DNA of 64,000 nucleotides from Sphingomonas oleivorans (GTDB taxonomy: Bacteria; Pseudomonadota; Alphaproteobacteria; Sphingomonadales; Sphingomonadaceae): NCBI RefSeq assembly GCF_003050615.1, contig NZ_NWBU01000005.1:148932-212931 (forward strand), in the 5' to 3' direction. Shown piece by piece: positions 25,480 to 35,185 of this stretch (position 1 is its first letter; each line of letters opens with the position of its first letter). Made by a program: the position numbers and the translations under genes. Under the pieces are notes generated by a model. It did no database searches. It saw only the letters and a program-made list of their open reading frames with translations, and had not been told where the DNA came from.

Positions 25480-27900
25480 ATGGGATTGAAGATGGGCAGA
25501 CTTTCCTACTTTGGGGCCCCACGACCCGGTTGGCGTCAAACCATATTATTCGTGCTGGGCGGCCTTATGGCGCTCAGTGGTTTGTGGCTGGCCTATGGCG
25601 GGCTCGAACTGGCCAGGCTGGGCGGGAGCTGCTACTATCTGATTGCAGGGGTTGCGATGATCGCAACCGGCATCCTCTACATTTTACGCAAGCCGTCCGG
25701 CTCGGCCATTCTGGCGCTCCTCACTCTTTTCACATTCGCCTGGGCCTATCTCGAAGTAGGTTTTTCCTTCTGGGGGCTGGTGCCGCGCATCGCACCGTTC
25801 CTGGTGATGGGATTGGTCGGCGGGTTGATCCATCCGTTGACGACGGGTGGTCGCTATCGCGCTATGAGCTTTGCGGTCGCCGGCATTTTCGCCCTGGCCC
25901 TGGCGGCGGGGGGCAGCGCCATGTTCAAGCAGCATGGTGTGACCGAGGCCAAGGTTCAGCCGCAGAACGACCGCGTCCTCGTTCAGAACGATGGCAGCCG
26001 CAACTGGCAATTTTACGGGAACGAGCCCGATGGGACGCGTTACGCGCCGTTCGATCAAATCAACAAGGACAATGTCAAGGACCTGAAGGTCGCATGGCAG
26101 TTCCGCACCGGCGAGATGGCCGTAGGTGCATCGGAATCACAGAATACGCCGATCCAGATCGGCAGCACGGTCTATATCTGCACGCCCTTGTCGAAGGTGA
26201 TCGCAGTTGATGCGGACACAGGCAAGGAAAAGTGGAAATTCGACCCGAATCCGGGTGATTACAAGACATGGAACCGTTGCCGCGGCGTCGCTTATTATGC
26301 GCCGGCGACAGTGAAAGATCCTTACCCGATCGGTGGCGCTACCCCGGCCGCCCTGCCGGCGACGGGTGCCGCTTGCGCGCGCCGCATCGTTCAAGTGACG
26401 ATGGATGCCCGCCTGATTTCGGTCGACGCCGAAACCGGCAAGCCCTGCGCCGGCTTTGGCAAGGGCGGCACGGTCGACCTCACTGTCGGCCTTGGCGAAG
26501 TGAAGTTGAACAACGTCTTTTATTACGCCTATACGTCTCAGCCGACGATCGTCCGCAATCTGATCATTCTGGGCGGCTGGGTGTTCGACGGCCGTTCGAC
26601 CAACGAACCTTCCGGTGTGATCCGTGCCTTCAGCGCCGACACGGGTGAACTCGTCTGGGCCTGGGATCTCGGCAATCCAGACATCACCAAGCTTCCTCCC
26701 GAAGGCGAAACCTACACGCGCTCTACGCCGAACATGTGGTCTCATCCCGCATTCGACGAGAGGCTGGGGCTCGTCTACCTGCCTCTTGGCAACGAGCAGC
26801 CCGACTTCTGGGGCGGCAAGCGTCCGGAGCTGACGGACAAATATTCCACATCGGTTGTCGCGCTCGATATCGCCACGGGCCGGGACGTCTGGCATTTCCA
26901 GACTGCGCATCATGATATCTGGGACTATGACGTCGCGTCGCAGCCGTCGCTTTATGATTTGCCCGATGGCACGCCGGCCCTGATCATGCCGACGAAGCGT
27001 GGCCAGATCTTCATGCTGGACCGCCGCACAGGCAAACCCATCGCCGATGTCGTTGAGAGGAAGGTCCCTCAGGAGGTCGCCGCTGGCGACCGGCTGTCTC
27101 CCACGCAGCCTTATTCGGTCGGCATGCCGGCAATCGGCGCCAGGACGCTGACCGAACAGGATATGTGGGGCACCACCTTCTTCGACCAGCTCGCTTGCCG
27201 GATCGAGTTCCGCAAGTTGAATTACAAGGGAGAATTCACTGCCCCGCAGCTCAAGCCGACGCTGATCTATCCAGGCTATTATGGCGGTTTCAACTGGGGT
27301 GGCGCCTCCGTCGACAAGCAGAATGGCTATTTCTTTGTCAACGATATCCGCATGCCGCAGATCGTAACGCTGCGTGCTCGTGAAGGCATAGATCCGAAGA
27401 CGCTGGTTTCCGGTCATGGCGTCGGTTCCACCTATCCGATGGACGGCACGCCGTTCGTCATCGATCACAAGGCTTTCAATTCTCCTCTCGGCCTGCCCTG
27501 CCTCGCCCCGCCATGGGGCGTGTTTGCAGCGATCGACCTCAAGACGAAACAGCTCGTCTGGGAACGTCCGGCCGGCACGGTCGAAGACATCAGGATGGGC
27601 GGGATCCGGGCCGGCGTGACGGTTCCGATCGGGATGCCCACACTCGGCGGCGGCTTCACCACTGCTTCCGGTCTTATCTTTTATTCCGGGACCCAGGACT
27701 ATTATCTCCGCGCCATGGATATCGCGACTGGAGAAGAACTCTGGAAAACGCGGCTTCCAGTCGGTAGTCAGGCAACTCCGATGACTTACGTCTCACCGAA
27801 AACCGGTCGACAATATATTGTCGTCGTTGCCGGTGGCGCGCGTCAGTCGCCTGATCGTGGAGACTATGTCATAGCCTTCGCTCTACCTCAGAAAGAATAG
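25480..27900 (+). CDS. gcd: Membrane-bound PQQ-dependent dehydrogenase (glucose/quinate family)
   Basis: An 806-residue protein, the usual mGDH length. Five N-terminal transmembrane helices span about residues 18-150 and anchor it; they bind ubiquinone. The periplasmic eight-bladed propeller follows, beginning with NWQFYGNEPDGTRYAPFDQI and including tryptophan-docking repeats such as LVWAWDLGN and DVWHFQTAHHD. It oxidises aldoses such as glucose to the lactone and feeds electrons to ubiquinone; quinate/shikimate cannot be excluded. PQQ synthesis genes are not in the window. A TetR gene follows by 4 bp, and a 17-bp palindrome lies upstream. Confidence 0.9.
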   Translation: MGLKMGRLSYFGAPRPGWRQTILFVLGGLMALSGLWLAYGGLELARLGGSCYYLIAGVAMIATGILYILRKPSGSAILALLTLFTFAWAYLEVGFSFWGLVPRIAPFLVMGLVGGLIHPLTTGGRYRAMSFAVAGIFALALAAGGSAMFKQHGVTEAKVQPQNDRVLVQNDGSRNWQFYGNEPDGTRYAPFDQINKDNVKDLKVAWQFRTGEMAVGASESQNTPIQIGSTVYICTPLSKVIAVDADTGKEKWKFDPNPGDYKTWNRCRGVAYYAPATVKDPYPIGGATPAALPATGAACARRIVQVTMDARLISVDAETGKPCAGFGKGGTVDLTVGLGEVKLNNVFYYAYTSQPTIVRNLIILGGWVFDGRSTNEPSGVIRAFSADTGELVWAWDLGNPDITKLPPEGETYTRSTPNMWSHPAFDERLGLVYLPLGNEQPDFWGGKRPELTDKYSTSVVALDIATGRDVWHFQTAHHDIWDYDVASQPSLYDLPDGTPALIMPTKRGQIFMLDRRTGKPIADVVERKVPQEVAAGDRLSPTQPYSVGMPAIGARTLTEQDMWGTTFFDQLACRIEFRKLNYKGEFTAPQLKPTLIYPGYYGGFNWGGASVDKQNGYFFVNDIRMPQIVTLRAREGIDPKTLVSGHGVGSTYPMDGTPFVIDHKAFNSPLGLPCLAPPWGVFAAIDLKTKQLVWERPAGTVEDIRMGGIRAGVTVPIGMPTLGGGFTTASGLIFYSGTQDYYLRAMDIATGEELWKTRLPVGSQATPMTYVSPKTGRQYIVVVAGGARQSPDRGDYVIAFALPQKE

Positions 27901-27904
27901 CCAA

Positions 27905-28549
27905 ATGATGGAATCGCGTCGTCCTGTCTCTCCCAAAGTTCCCCGCGGTGAGGCAAGACGGCGCGAATTGCTGTTGGAGGCCGCGCGCATTCTCCTGCGT
28001 GACGGCCTCGACGGTGCAAGCATGGATAGCATCGCGGCGGAGGCCGGGGCGTCCAAGGCAACGCTCTACCGCCATTTCGGCGATCGTACCGGGCTTGTGG
28101 TTGCAGTGGTGCATCATCTTTGCAACGCATTCGTCAGCGACGTCGTCCAAGATCCGCCGCCGGACGCCGACCTTCACGATGCGCTCAAAATCATTCTGTC
28201 CCAGCTCATTCAGGTGCTGGCAAAGCCGCAGCATCCGGATTTTTTCAGGCTGATCGTCTCCGGTACGAAACTCGACCCGGCAATCGGCCGTGCATGGCAT
28301 CAGCATGGGCCTATGATGTGGCAAAGGATGCTCCGCGATGTTTTCGAGCGCCAGCGTGCACTTGGCCGAATTTCCGCAAATGCGGACTATTCGCAATATC
28401 CCGAACTATTGTTCAATGCCGTGTTCACCGAAGCGATTGTAAGAACCGTCATCCTCGACAAGGACGGAATTGTTTCGGACGAAAGCACAGGCCACCTCGA
28501 TACCTTGCTGCATCTTATTATCGGCAATATTTCTTCGAATTGCCAATAG
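27905..28549 (+). CDS. TetR/AcrR-family transcriptional regulator
   Basis: A 214-residue protein with the TetR helix-turn-helix at about residues 20-65 (LLEAARILLRDGLDGASMDSIAAEAGASKATLYRHFGDR). The gene begins 4 bp after the gcd stop and so is co-transcribed with it. Together with the palindrome upstream of gcd this suggests a feedback repressor of gcd. The second codon is also ATG, so the start may be 27908. The ligand is unknown. Confidence 0.87.
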   Translation: MMESRRPVSPKVPRGEARRRELLLEAARILLRDGLDGASMDSIAAEAGASKATLYRHFGDRTGLVVAVVHHLCNAFVSDVVQDPPPDADLHDALKIILSQLIQVLAKPQHPDFFRLIVSGTKLDPAIGRAWHQHGPMMWQRMLRDVFERQRALGRISANADYSQYPELLFNAVFTEAIVRTVILDKDGIVSDESTGHLDTLLHLIIGNISSNCQ

Positions 28550-28557
28550 ACCCGGCC

Positions 28558-29367
28558 TCAGAGGGGGAGGATCGTCCGGATCGCCCGAGGCGAACGGCCG
28601 TAGCGTTGCTTGATCGAACGCGAGAAATGCGCAGCTGTCTGATAGCCGCAGCGGAAGGCGATTTCCTCGACGCCCAGATCTGTTTGTCTCAGCAGCGCAA
28701 GCCCGGCCTCCGCCCGCCTTTTCCACAGATAGGATATCGGCGTCTCGCCCAAATGCTTTCGGAACAAGGAGATCAGATATTTGCCGTTGAGATTGCCGAG
28801 CCTGGCAAGGCTTTCGAGATCCCATTCTTCGCCATATCGCTCCTCGATCGCCTTTTTGACCATGGCGACCGGCCGGGGCAGCGCGGCCGACGCAGCGGAA
28901 CCACCGGAAGCGCAGCGGATATATTCTGCGAAGATCGCCGAACCCAAAGCATCGCGCGCCTGAGCCGCATAGTCATGCTGTTGCGGCATCGACCAGGCGT
29001 CATGCTGCACCAGCTGCGTTGCGCTCCTGAACAGATTTTCGAGGCTGCCCATCATCGGCAGCGCGGGGGGAAGGCGATGCATCCACGCCCATTCGGGATC
29101 GCCAAAGTCGGTCGGAGAAAAGTGGCACCACATGGTGCGCGTACGCCTTTCGCGGGGCAGCGAAACCTCCAGCCGCTCGCGATAGGCCTGGAAGCTGATG
29201 GCCGGCGCTTCCACATGACGCGCCTCGCCGTCCACGACAAAGCGAATGGCGCCTTCCAGAATGATCGATACCTCGGCGCGCTGATCGCGATAGGCGACAT
29301 GATAGACGCCCGTCTCGTTGCTTCCCTCGTGAAATGTGAAGCGGTGCCGCTGCGCGAAAAGGTCCAT
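28558..29367 (-). CDS. AraC-family transcriptional regulator
   Basis: A 269-residue protein. The N-terminal AraC-binding cupin spans about residues 15-95 (VSIILEGAIRFVVDGEARHVEAPAI), and the helix-turn-helix pair fills the last 100 residues (DLESLARLGNLNGKYLISLFRKHLGETPISYL ... IAFRCGYQTAAHFSRSIKQRYGRSP). GGAG precedes the ATG. It ends 8 bp from the end of the convergent TetR gene and is divergent from the flavin monooxygenase, its probable target. Confidence 0.87.
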   Translation of the reverse strand: MDLFAQRHRFTFHEGSNETGVYHVAYRDQRAEVSIILEGAIRFVVDGEARHVEAPAISFQAYRERLEVSLPRERRTRTMWCHFSPTDFGDPEWAWMHRLPPALPMMGSLENLFRSATQLVQHDAWSMPQQHDYAAQARDALGSAIFAEYIRCASGGSAASAALPRPVAMVKKAIEERYGEEWDLESLARLGNLNGKYLISLFRKHLGETPISYLWKRRAEAGLALLRQTDLGVEEIAFRCGYQTAAHFSRSIKQRYGRSPRAIRTILPL

Positions 29368-29516
29368 CGTTTCTCCGCCACCATGGCTGGCCGATCATAT
29401 GGCAGGCCCGACTTTCCTATCCAGCGATCCCTGGCCATGTCCATCGGCGAATAGTCCCTGCCCTGCGCCAAGAAACCAAACAGAGCCGGATGCCCGGCAA
29501 TAACGAGCGCGGCTCT

Positions 29517-29552
29517 CCGAATTGCGGGCCGAATTGCAGGCCGAATTGCGGG
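29517..29552. repeat. Three tandem copies of a 12-bp unit
   Basis: CCGAATTGCGGG occurs at 29517, 29529 (one substitution) and 29541, back to back. It lies in the 342-bp gap between the divergent AraC and monooxygenase genes. Equal spacing of one helical turn plus one base would place a bound protein on nearly one face. It may be an activator array or simple slippage. Nothing else is seen in the gap. Confidence 0.7.
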
Positions 29553-29709
29553 CAACTCTTCCAACCCCTGGATATTCCGGCCCGGACCTCCGCTGCCTAT
29601 TCTGCTTCGGCGCATGGCGAGGGTTCGACACGGGGCGAAGGCCGGGCGGCGCGGCATTTGTCCGTCCGCTCCCCGCCTCGACCAAACAGGATCGCGGAAA
29701 GGAATCTTC

Positions 29710-30999
29710 ATGTTTCATCTGGGCTGGTTCGTCTATGAAGCGATCCAGGGGTGGGGATCGCCGGAATTCGATCCGGCCTATGGCTGGTCCACGCCGCGGC
29801 TGCACCAGGATATGGCCCGGAAGCTCGAAGGGGCCGGGTTCGACTTCATCCTGCTCGAGGATCTGAGCGCAATTCCCGACATTTATGGCGCCAGTCGCGC
29901 GGTCTATCTGCGCGAGGCGGTCCATGCCCCCAAATTCGATCCCGCCGTCATGGCCGGTTTCATGGCCGCGGCGACGTCGCGGATCGGCATCATCCCCACG
30001 CTGACCACGAGCTTCTATCCGCCCTTCCTCCTGTCCCGGCTGACCCAGACGCTCGACCTCATGTCGGGAGGGCGGATCGGCTGGAATATCGTGACCTCCT
30101 CAAGCGAGCTGGCCGCCCGCAACTTCGGCATGCCCGGCCTTCCGGAGCATGACGAGCGTTACGATATCGCCGATGAATATGTGGAATTGTGCAAGGCGCT
30201 CTGGCGTTCATGGGAGCCCGGGGCCGTCCTGGCCGACACCATCACCGGGGTCTTCGCCGATCAGGACAAGGTGCATGCGGTGGATTTCAGCGGAGCGCAT
30301 TATTCCGTGCTCGGCCCGCTCAACGTTCCGCCATCACCGCAGGGAAGACCGGTCCTCGCTCAGGCCGGCAGCTCTCCCCGGGGACGCCGCTTCGCCGCGC
30401 GCCATGCCGACATCGTGCTTACCCCGGTCAACCATCCGCCCGCGATCAAGGCGTTTCGCGACGACATTCGCCGCCTCGCGGCGGAGGAAGGGCGGGATCC
30501 GGATAGTGTAAAGGTGATGGCGCTGGCCTTTCCGCATATCTGCCGGGACAAGAAGGAAGTGGAGCAATTCCGGGCCTATCTGCAGGCCGTGCCTGACCGG
30601 CGCGTCCTTGCCTGGTTGGCGCAGCTGAGTGCGATCACGGGGATCGACATGGCGCGCTTCGACCTCGACGAACCGCTGCCTGCAGATGTCGACACAAATG
30701 GCAGCAAGGGAACGCTCGACTGGTTGCGCAGCGGAAATGCGACCGTCCGGCAGATGGCGCTTCGCCTCGCCCGCCTCACGCCCGACACGCCGATGATCGG
30801 CACGGCGGAGCAGGTCGCAGCCGAAATGGAAGAGGTGATGGCGCAGGTGGGAGGGGACGGCTTTCTGATTGCCGGGCCGCTTACCCCCGCGAATGTCGGC
30901 CGCGCGACGGAGTTGCTGGTTCCGGCGCTGCGTCGGCGCGGGCTCGTCCGCGATGGATATCGGCACGACACATTGAAAAGCCACCTTCTGGAATATTGA
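29710..30999 (+). CDS. FMNH2-dependent monooxygenase (NtaA/SnaA/DszA family)
   Basis: A 429-residue luciferase-like TIM barrel. The start MFHLGWFVYEAIQGWG and the conserved GRIGWNIVTSSS, ARNFGMP, YDIADEYVELCKALW and PVLAQAGSSPRGRRFAARHADIVL match the NtaA/DszA group. These use FMNH2 from a separate reductase to attack nitrilotriacetate, sulfur compounds or similar. No reductase is adjacent. AAAGGAA precedes the ATG at 29710. The divergent AraC is the likely regulator. The substrate cannot be told from sequence. Confidence 0.87.
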   Translation: MFHLGWFVYEAIQGWGSPEFDPAYGWSTPRLHQDMARKLEGAGFDFILLEDLSAIPDIYGASRAVYLREAVHAPKFDPAVMAGFMAAATSRIGIIPTLTTSFYPPFLLSRLTQTLDLMSGGRIGWNIVTSSSELAARNFGMPGLPEHDERYDIADEYVELCKALWRSWEPGAVLADTITGVFADQDKVHAVDFSGAHYSVLGPLNVPPSPQGRPVLAQAGSSPRGRRFAARHADIVLTPVNHPPAIKAFRDDIRRLAAEEGRDPDSVKVMALAFPHICRDKKEVEQFRAYLQAVPDRRVLAWLAQLSAITGIDMARFDLDEPLPADVDTNGSKGTLDWLRSGNATVRQMALRLARLTPDTPMIGTAEQVAAEMEEVMAQVGGDGFLIAGPLTPANVGRATELLVPALRRRGLVRDGYRHDTLKSHLLEY

Positions 31000-31269
31000 G
31001 ATGGCTCCATGCCTGCCTGCTCTCCAGCATGACCGCGCCAGCCGTCCCATGAACGAAAGGCAGCTTTCGATACCATGTCCGCAGGCCCGGAACGTCCGGC
31101 AGGGGCGCTCAAGCGATGTTGACCATGCGTCAGTCAGATCTATTCATCCCGCCCGGATCTCTCTGGAACGCCAGCCGGCTGGTCTGCCACGCTATCCCGC
31201 GCGGAACGCGCGGCGTGGGCGCCGCCGGCTCAAGTCACGCCCGAACTCCAAACTTGCCGAGGGGGCCAT

Positions 31270-32940
31270 TCAGAGATCGGGGGGCACCCTTTCGAATAGA
31301 GCCAGCTTCCGCTCTCCCGCACAGATGATGTCTTCGCTGTCCACCCGGCAGATGTCGCCCGTATAGGCGTCTCGAACGTCCGTTCCCTCGGCGAAGATCC
31401 CGCCTGCCGGTGTCCGGGTGAAGGGCGTCGAGGCGGAATATGCGACCACGACGGCGTCGGACTGGGCGGCCGTATCCAGGCGCCGCGCAAAGACGTAGGG
31501 CGTGCGCGAGAGTTCGAGGTGGCGACCAACGCCGACTGCGGGGTGGTCGGCGCGAAAGCGGCCAAGGCGGCGCCAGTGCTCCAGACTTGCCTGTCCGTCG
31601 GCGGTATTGAGAGCGTCCCAGTTCATTGGCGTGCGCAGCCGCGCGTCCCCGGTAGCGCCCAGGGCGACCAGCGGCCTGTTGAGTTCGTCGCCATAGTAAA
31701 TCTGCGCGGCGCCGGGCGCGAGCATCAGCTTGATCGCGTTTTCGAACGCCTTCTCCCGTTCGGGATCGAGCGGGGCGGGATCATCGTGGGAGGAGATGTA
31801 GTTCAGCATGCCGCGACCCGCGAACGGTCCCTCAAAGTCAGAAGCGTAGCGTGCGAACAGCTCCGGCATCGGCTCCCGCGCGTGGCTGACGAAGCCCATG
31901 TTGATCAACGCGTCGAAGCCATAATCGAAGAAGTCGACGCGCCGGTCGCCATAGTTGTAGTCGCGATCGATCCCGCGTTCGAAGTCGTCTAGCCCGAAGT
32001 TGAACACCTCTCCGACCATGTAGAAGTCATGTTCTTCGGCGAGCGCTGAGGGATGGCGCGCCTTCCAATCGGTGTAGGCGAGCCGCGCTTCTGCGCCCAG
32101 GGCGGCCCACACCTGCGGGTCCACATGCTTGGCGGTGTCCACCCGGAAACCGTCGACACCATACTCCCGAACCCAGTCGGTCAGCCACTTGATCATGTAG
32201 TACTGTGGCGCGCGCGGATGGCCCGTCCGCGCGAAGAAGGCGTCGAGCTCGGCGACCTCGCGATCAAGACGGCCTTCGGCGCGCCACTTCTCCACCAGGA
32301 ATGGCGGCAACGCTACGGAGGCCTCGCTGTCGGTGCGAATGTCCGGAAGACCAGGCGCGATGAGGCAGCTGGTCGTGCCGGTGAACGTCGCGAAATCGCA
32401 CGGTGGCGTGGATCGCACCCAGCTTTCGGGCCAGGCCGGATCATCGCCGCCGACAGGCGGCCCGGCATGATTGACGATCACATCCACGATCACGCGGATG
32501 TTCTGAGCGTGCGCGAGACGGACCATTTCGGCGAAGTTCGCCTCTGTCCCGAACGCCTGGTCGATGGTTGTCCAATCCTTGGGCCAGTAGCCGTGGAAGG
32601 CGTAGGAGCGGCCGTATTCCTGCTGCGGCTGCCGCACCTGCTCAATCAGCGGCGTCGTCCAGATCGCCGTGACGCCAAGGTCACGAAAATAGCCGTCTTC
32701 AAGCTTGTCGATGACCCCTTGGATATCGCCCCCTTCGAACGAGCGCAGCGCATCGCCATCCTTCAACCGTCCATAGGCGGCGTCGTTGGAGGCATCGCCG
32801 TTCGCGAAACGATCCGTCATCAGAAAATAGATCGTGGCGTTGCCCCAGAAGGGATCGATCTCCGCAGCCCGACTGACGGGCGCCCCGGCCAGCATCAAGC
32901 CGGCGATCAACATGCTCGAACAAAACCCGTGACGCATCAT
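31270..32940 (-). CDS. Exported alpha-amylase family glycoside hydrolase (GH13)
   Basis: A 556-residue protein with a signal peptide (MLIAGLMLAGAPVSRAA). All GH13 regions are present: IVDVIVNHAG (region I), DGFRVDTAKH (nucleophile Asp, region II), MVGEVFN (acid/base Glu, region III) and NYISSHDDP (region IV). It probably hydrolyses alpha-1,4 glucans or maltodextrins outside the cytoplasm. GGGAGGGAGG precedes tandem ATG codons at 32940 and 32937. No susC-like receptor is beside it. The preceding gap 31000-31269 contains degenerate repeat words and no gene. Confidence 0.9.
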   Translation of the reverse strand: MMRHGFCSSMLIAGLMLAGAPVSRAAEIDPFWGNATIYFLMTDRFANGDASNDAAYGRLKDGDALRSFEGGDIQGVIDKLEDGYFRDLGVTAIWTTPLIEQVRQPQQEYGRSYAFHGYWPKDWTTIDQAFGTEANFAEMVRLAHAQNIRVIVDVIVNHAGPPVGGDDPAWPESWVRSTPPCDFATFTGTTSCLIAPGLPDIRTDSEASVALPPFLVEKWRAEGRLDREVAELDAFFARTGHPRAPQYYMIKWLTDWVREYGVDGFRVDTAKHVDPQVWAALGAEARLAYTDWKARHPSALAEEHDFYMVGEVFNFGLDDFERGIDRDYNYGDRRVDFFDYGFDALINMGFVSHAREPMPELFARYASDFEGPFAGRGMLNYISSHDDPAPLDPEREKAFENAIKLMLAPGAAQIYYGDELNRPLVALGATGDARLRTPMNWDALNTADGQASLEHWRRLGRFRADHPAVGVGRHLELSRTPYVFARRLDTAAQSDAVVVAYSASTPFTRTPAGGIFAEGTDVRDAYTGDICRVDSEDIICAGERKLALFERVPPDL

Positions 32941-33075
32941 CGGCCTCCCTCCCTTTGACCCGACGCTACTTTTCGTAGAAGAATCTTGCAAGCGAACGTG
33001 GGTTGCCAATGCGGCGGCGAGATGCCGCCTTCGCAATAACAGGCCTTCAAAGGCTTTTACCGGGGAGGATAGCGA

Positions 33076-34284
33076 TTGCAAAAAAATGCAAAGACGCAGG
33101 CGCGTGCTGTGGAGCTTCCCGCCTTGACGGCGCTCAGAGGCGTCGCCGCATTGGGCGTCGTCCTGTTTCACATCGACGTTTGCCTGTTCTATCGCGAGAT
33201 GGGGACACTTCTGCCGAAGACGGCCAGCGGCCTGATCGCGAACGGCTACCTCTGGGTCGACCTGTTCTTCATCCTCAGCGGCTACGTCATCCATCACGCT
33301 TACGGAGAGCGCCTGTCTCCGGGTTGCCGTTGGTCGAGCGCCGCTGACTTCTATCGCGCGCGGTTTCTCAGGATTTATCCGCTTCACCTCATCCTCACCG
33401 CCCTGCTGGTGGTCGCGGTGCTGATCGCCGGCGCGCTTTGGCCGGCGCTGAAGGATGGCAGTTGGGTGATCTTCTTTGCGTGGTCGGCCTTGCCGAGCAA
33501 CCTGCTGCTGACCCACGCGCTGAACCAGCACAGCTATCTGTCGTGGAATATCGTGTCCTGGTCCATCGGCGCTGAATGGTGGTGCTACGCCGCGGCGCTC
33601 ATCGTCATCCCCCTGATGGCCCGCTTTCGTCGCCGATCAGGCGGGATTTGCATCGGCCTGGGCGCCGCGGTCCTCGCCGGTCTGTTTTTCGTCCTGGGCC
33701 GCGATACGCTGGACATCACGTACGATTTCGGGGTCGTCCGGTGCCTCGGCGGATTTCTGATCGGCTTGGGTCTTTACCAGGTCTGTCGCGTCGGTCGGCC
33801 GCTTCAGGCCCGCGCCGCAGACGGGCTCACGCTGGCGGCCGTCGCCGGGCTTGTGCTAATAATGCACTTCGATGCGTCGGACCTTTTGGCGATCCCGCTC
33901 TTCGCCATTCTGGTGATGTCGTTGAGCGCATCGGGCGGACGGGTTCACCGGCTGCTCGCCGCCCCCGTGCCGCGATACCTCGGCCGGATCTCCTATTCGA
34001 TCTATCTGGTCCACGGCCTGGTCTTTCTGGCGTTCTGGTACGCGGCGCCGGCGCTCGGTTGGCGCTTTGGGACTCCTGCGGAAGCGTGGCTGTTCGCCGC
34101 GGCGTTTCTCGTCCTGACGATATCCGGCGCGGCGATATCCTATCGATTCATCGAGCTCCCGGCGCAGCGGCTGGCCCGGACGGCGCCGCTCGCGGAGGAC
34201 GTGAACGCGGGAGAGATTACGGTTGCGCGCGCCTGTCTCAAGGCAGCGCCGTTCCGAGCGAAGGGGGAAGAGCCTCGTCTGTAA
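33076..34284 (+). CDS. Acyltransferase-3 family membrane protein (OafA-like)
   Basis: A 402-residue protein with about ten membrane helices. The start is a TTG at 33076, with GGGGAGGA six bases before it. The motif LRGVAALGVVLFH contains the conserved Arg and His of the family, followed by GYLWVDLFFILSGYVIHH and RFLRIYPLHL. WNIVSWSIGAEWW and the final ISYSIYLVHG complete the pattern. Such proteins O-acylate exopolysaccharide, LPS or small molecules. It is a lone gene, so the acceptor is unknown. It is divergent from the amylase gene. Confidence 0.85.
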   Translation: MQKNAKTQARAVELPALTALRGVAALGVVLFHIDVCLFYREMGTLLPKTASGLIANGYLWVDLFFILSGYVIHHAYGERLSPGCRWSSAADFYRARFLRIYPLHLILTALLVVAVLIAGALWPALKDGSWVIFFAWSALPSNLLLTHALNQHSYLSWNIVSWSIGAEWWCYAAALIVIPLMARFRRRSGGICIGLGAAVLAGLFFVLGRDTLDITYDFGVVRCLGGFLIGLGLYQVCRVGRPLQARAADGLTLAAVAGLVLIMHFDASDLLAIPLFAILVMSLSASGGRVHRLLAAPVPRYLGRISYSIYLVHGLVFLAFWYAAPALGWRFGTPAEAWLFAAAFLVLTISGAAISYRFIELPAQRLARTAPLAEDVNAGEITVARACLKAAPFRAKGEEPRL

Positions 34285-34520
34285 ACGGCCCGCCGCCTTC
34301 GGCCGTCGAACATCGACGACTGGCCGTTGGCGGGCGCCATCGGGGTCATAGGCATCGCTAGGTCTTAGGTCTGAATGCCGGCTGCATGCGGAAGTCCGCA
34401 TTCAGCGCGGTGCTGACCTGGTTCGCGCTCAACCGACCGTCGGCTTTGGCTCGGAAGCGATCACTCGAACCAACCGGATCGGATGTCCGCTTTCAGGCGA
34501 GTAGCTAATGACCGCTCCTG

Positions 34521-34718
34521 GGCGCGAAGCGCGATCACCGGCACCGCAGCTCCGCAATGTCCGCTCTTTCCGGAAGCGGGCGTTGCGGTCCGCCGACGGG
34601 AATGGCTGACAAGGTGACAGGGACCGGACCCGGTCGAACGATTGCTCCATGAACCAACGTCCGGAAGCACGGATTTCTGCCCGAAAGGAGCCGGCCCGCT
34701 ATTGGCCGACTGGGTTGA
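34521..34718. repeat. 198-bp direct repeat, left copy of the R-M island
   Basis: These 198 bases match 40923-41120 without gaps; I count 8 mismatches, five of them in the last 20 bp. The copy contains TTCCGGAAGCGG and GTCCGCCGACGG words shared more loosely with other gaps. It carries no recognisable gene. The preceding 34285-34520 also holds only degenerate repeat-like sequence. Confidence 0.9.
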
Positions 34719-35185
34719 GCTCAGCCTGCCGCGGGTGATGGAAAAATGGAATGCAGCCCGAGCAGAACGGCACTGCCAGCTTCTTCTTCGCAGCGAGGCT
34801 TGCCGTCCGTCGCGGCTCAATCAGCTCGCTTCATTCGCCGCTGTTAGCCGGATGCAGCCCGTCCGCTTAGGATCTCAAAACGCGCGTAAGCTGCCGTTTA
34901 TTCATCTGTGCGCTGGTGACCAGCCCGACTTACGCCACTGAGAGCGGCATCCGCGATCGTCGGATGCTTGTAGGTCCAGCAGCTTTCCTCGTCCTCGCTG
35001 ACGAAGGTGAATAACTATAACGGGATGGGACCGGCTCGCCGTGGAAGCCAGGCCCCTTTGCATTCAGCCGGCACAGGATGATGATAAAGTGTCGTACTGA
35101 GCAAGGCTCTGTGCAGAACGTTGCACGAACACTGGTGGTGCGGCTATGGTTCCGGTGACGAAGCTGTTACGATATTGGGGGATTG
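34719..35185. other. Left end of the restriction-modification island, no intact gene
   Basis: No complete gene is supported. On the minus strand, 34930-35005 reads FTFVSEDEESCWTYKHPT then IADAAL, which has protein-like codon use, but it is bounded by stops and looks like a gene scrap. The last 100 bases must hold the promoter for the mod gene. Confidence 0.4.
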
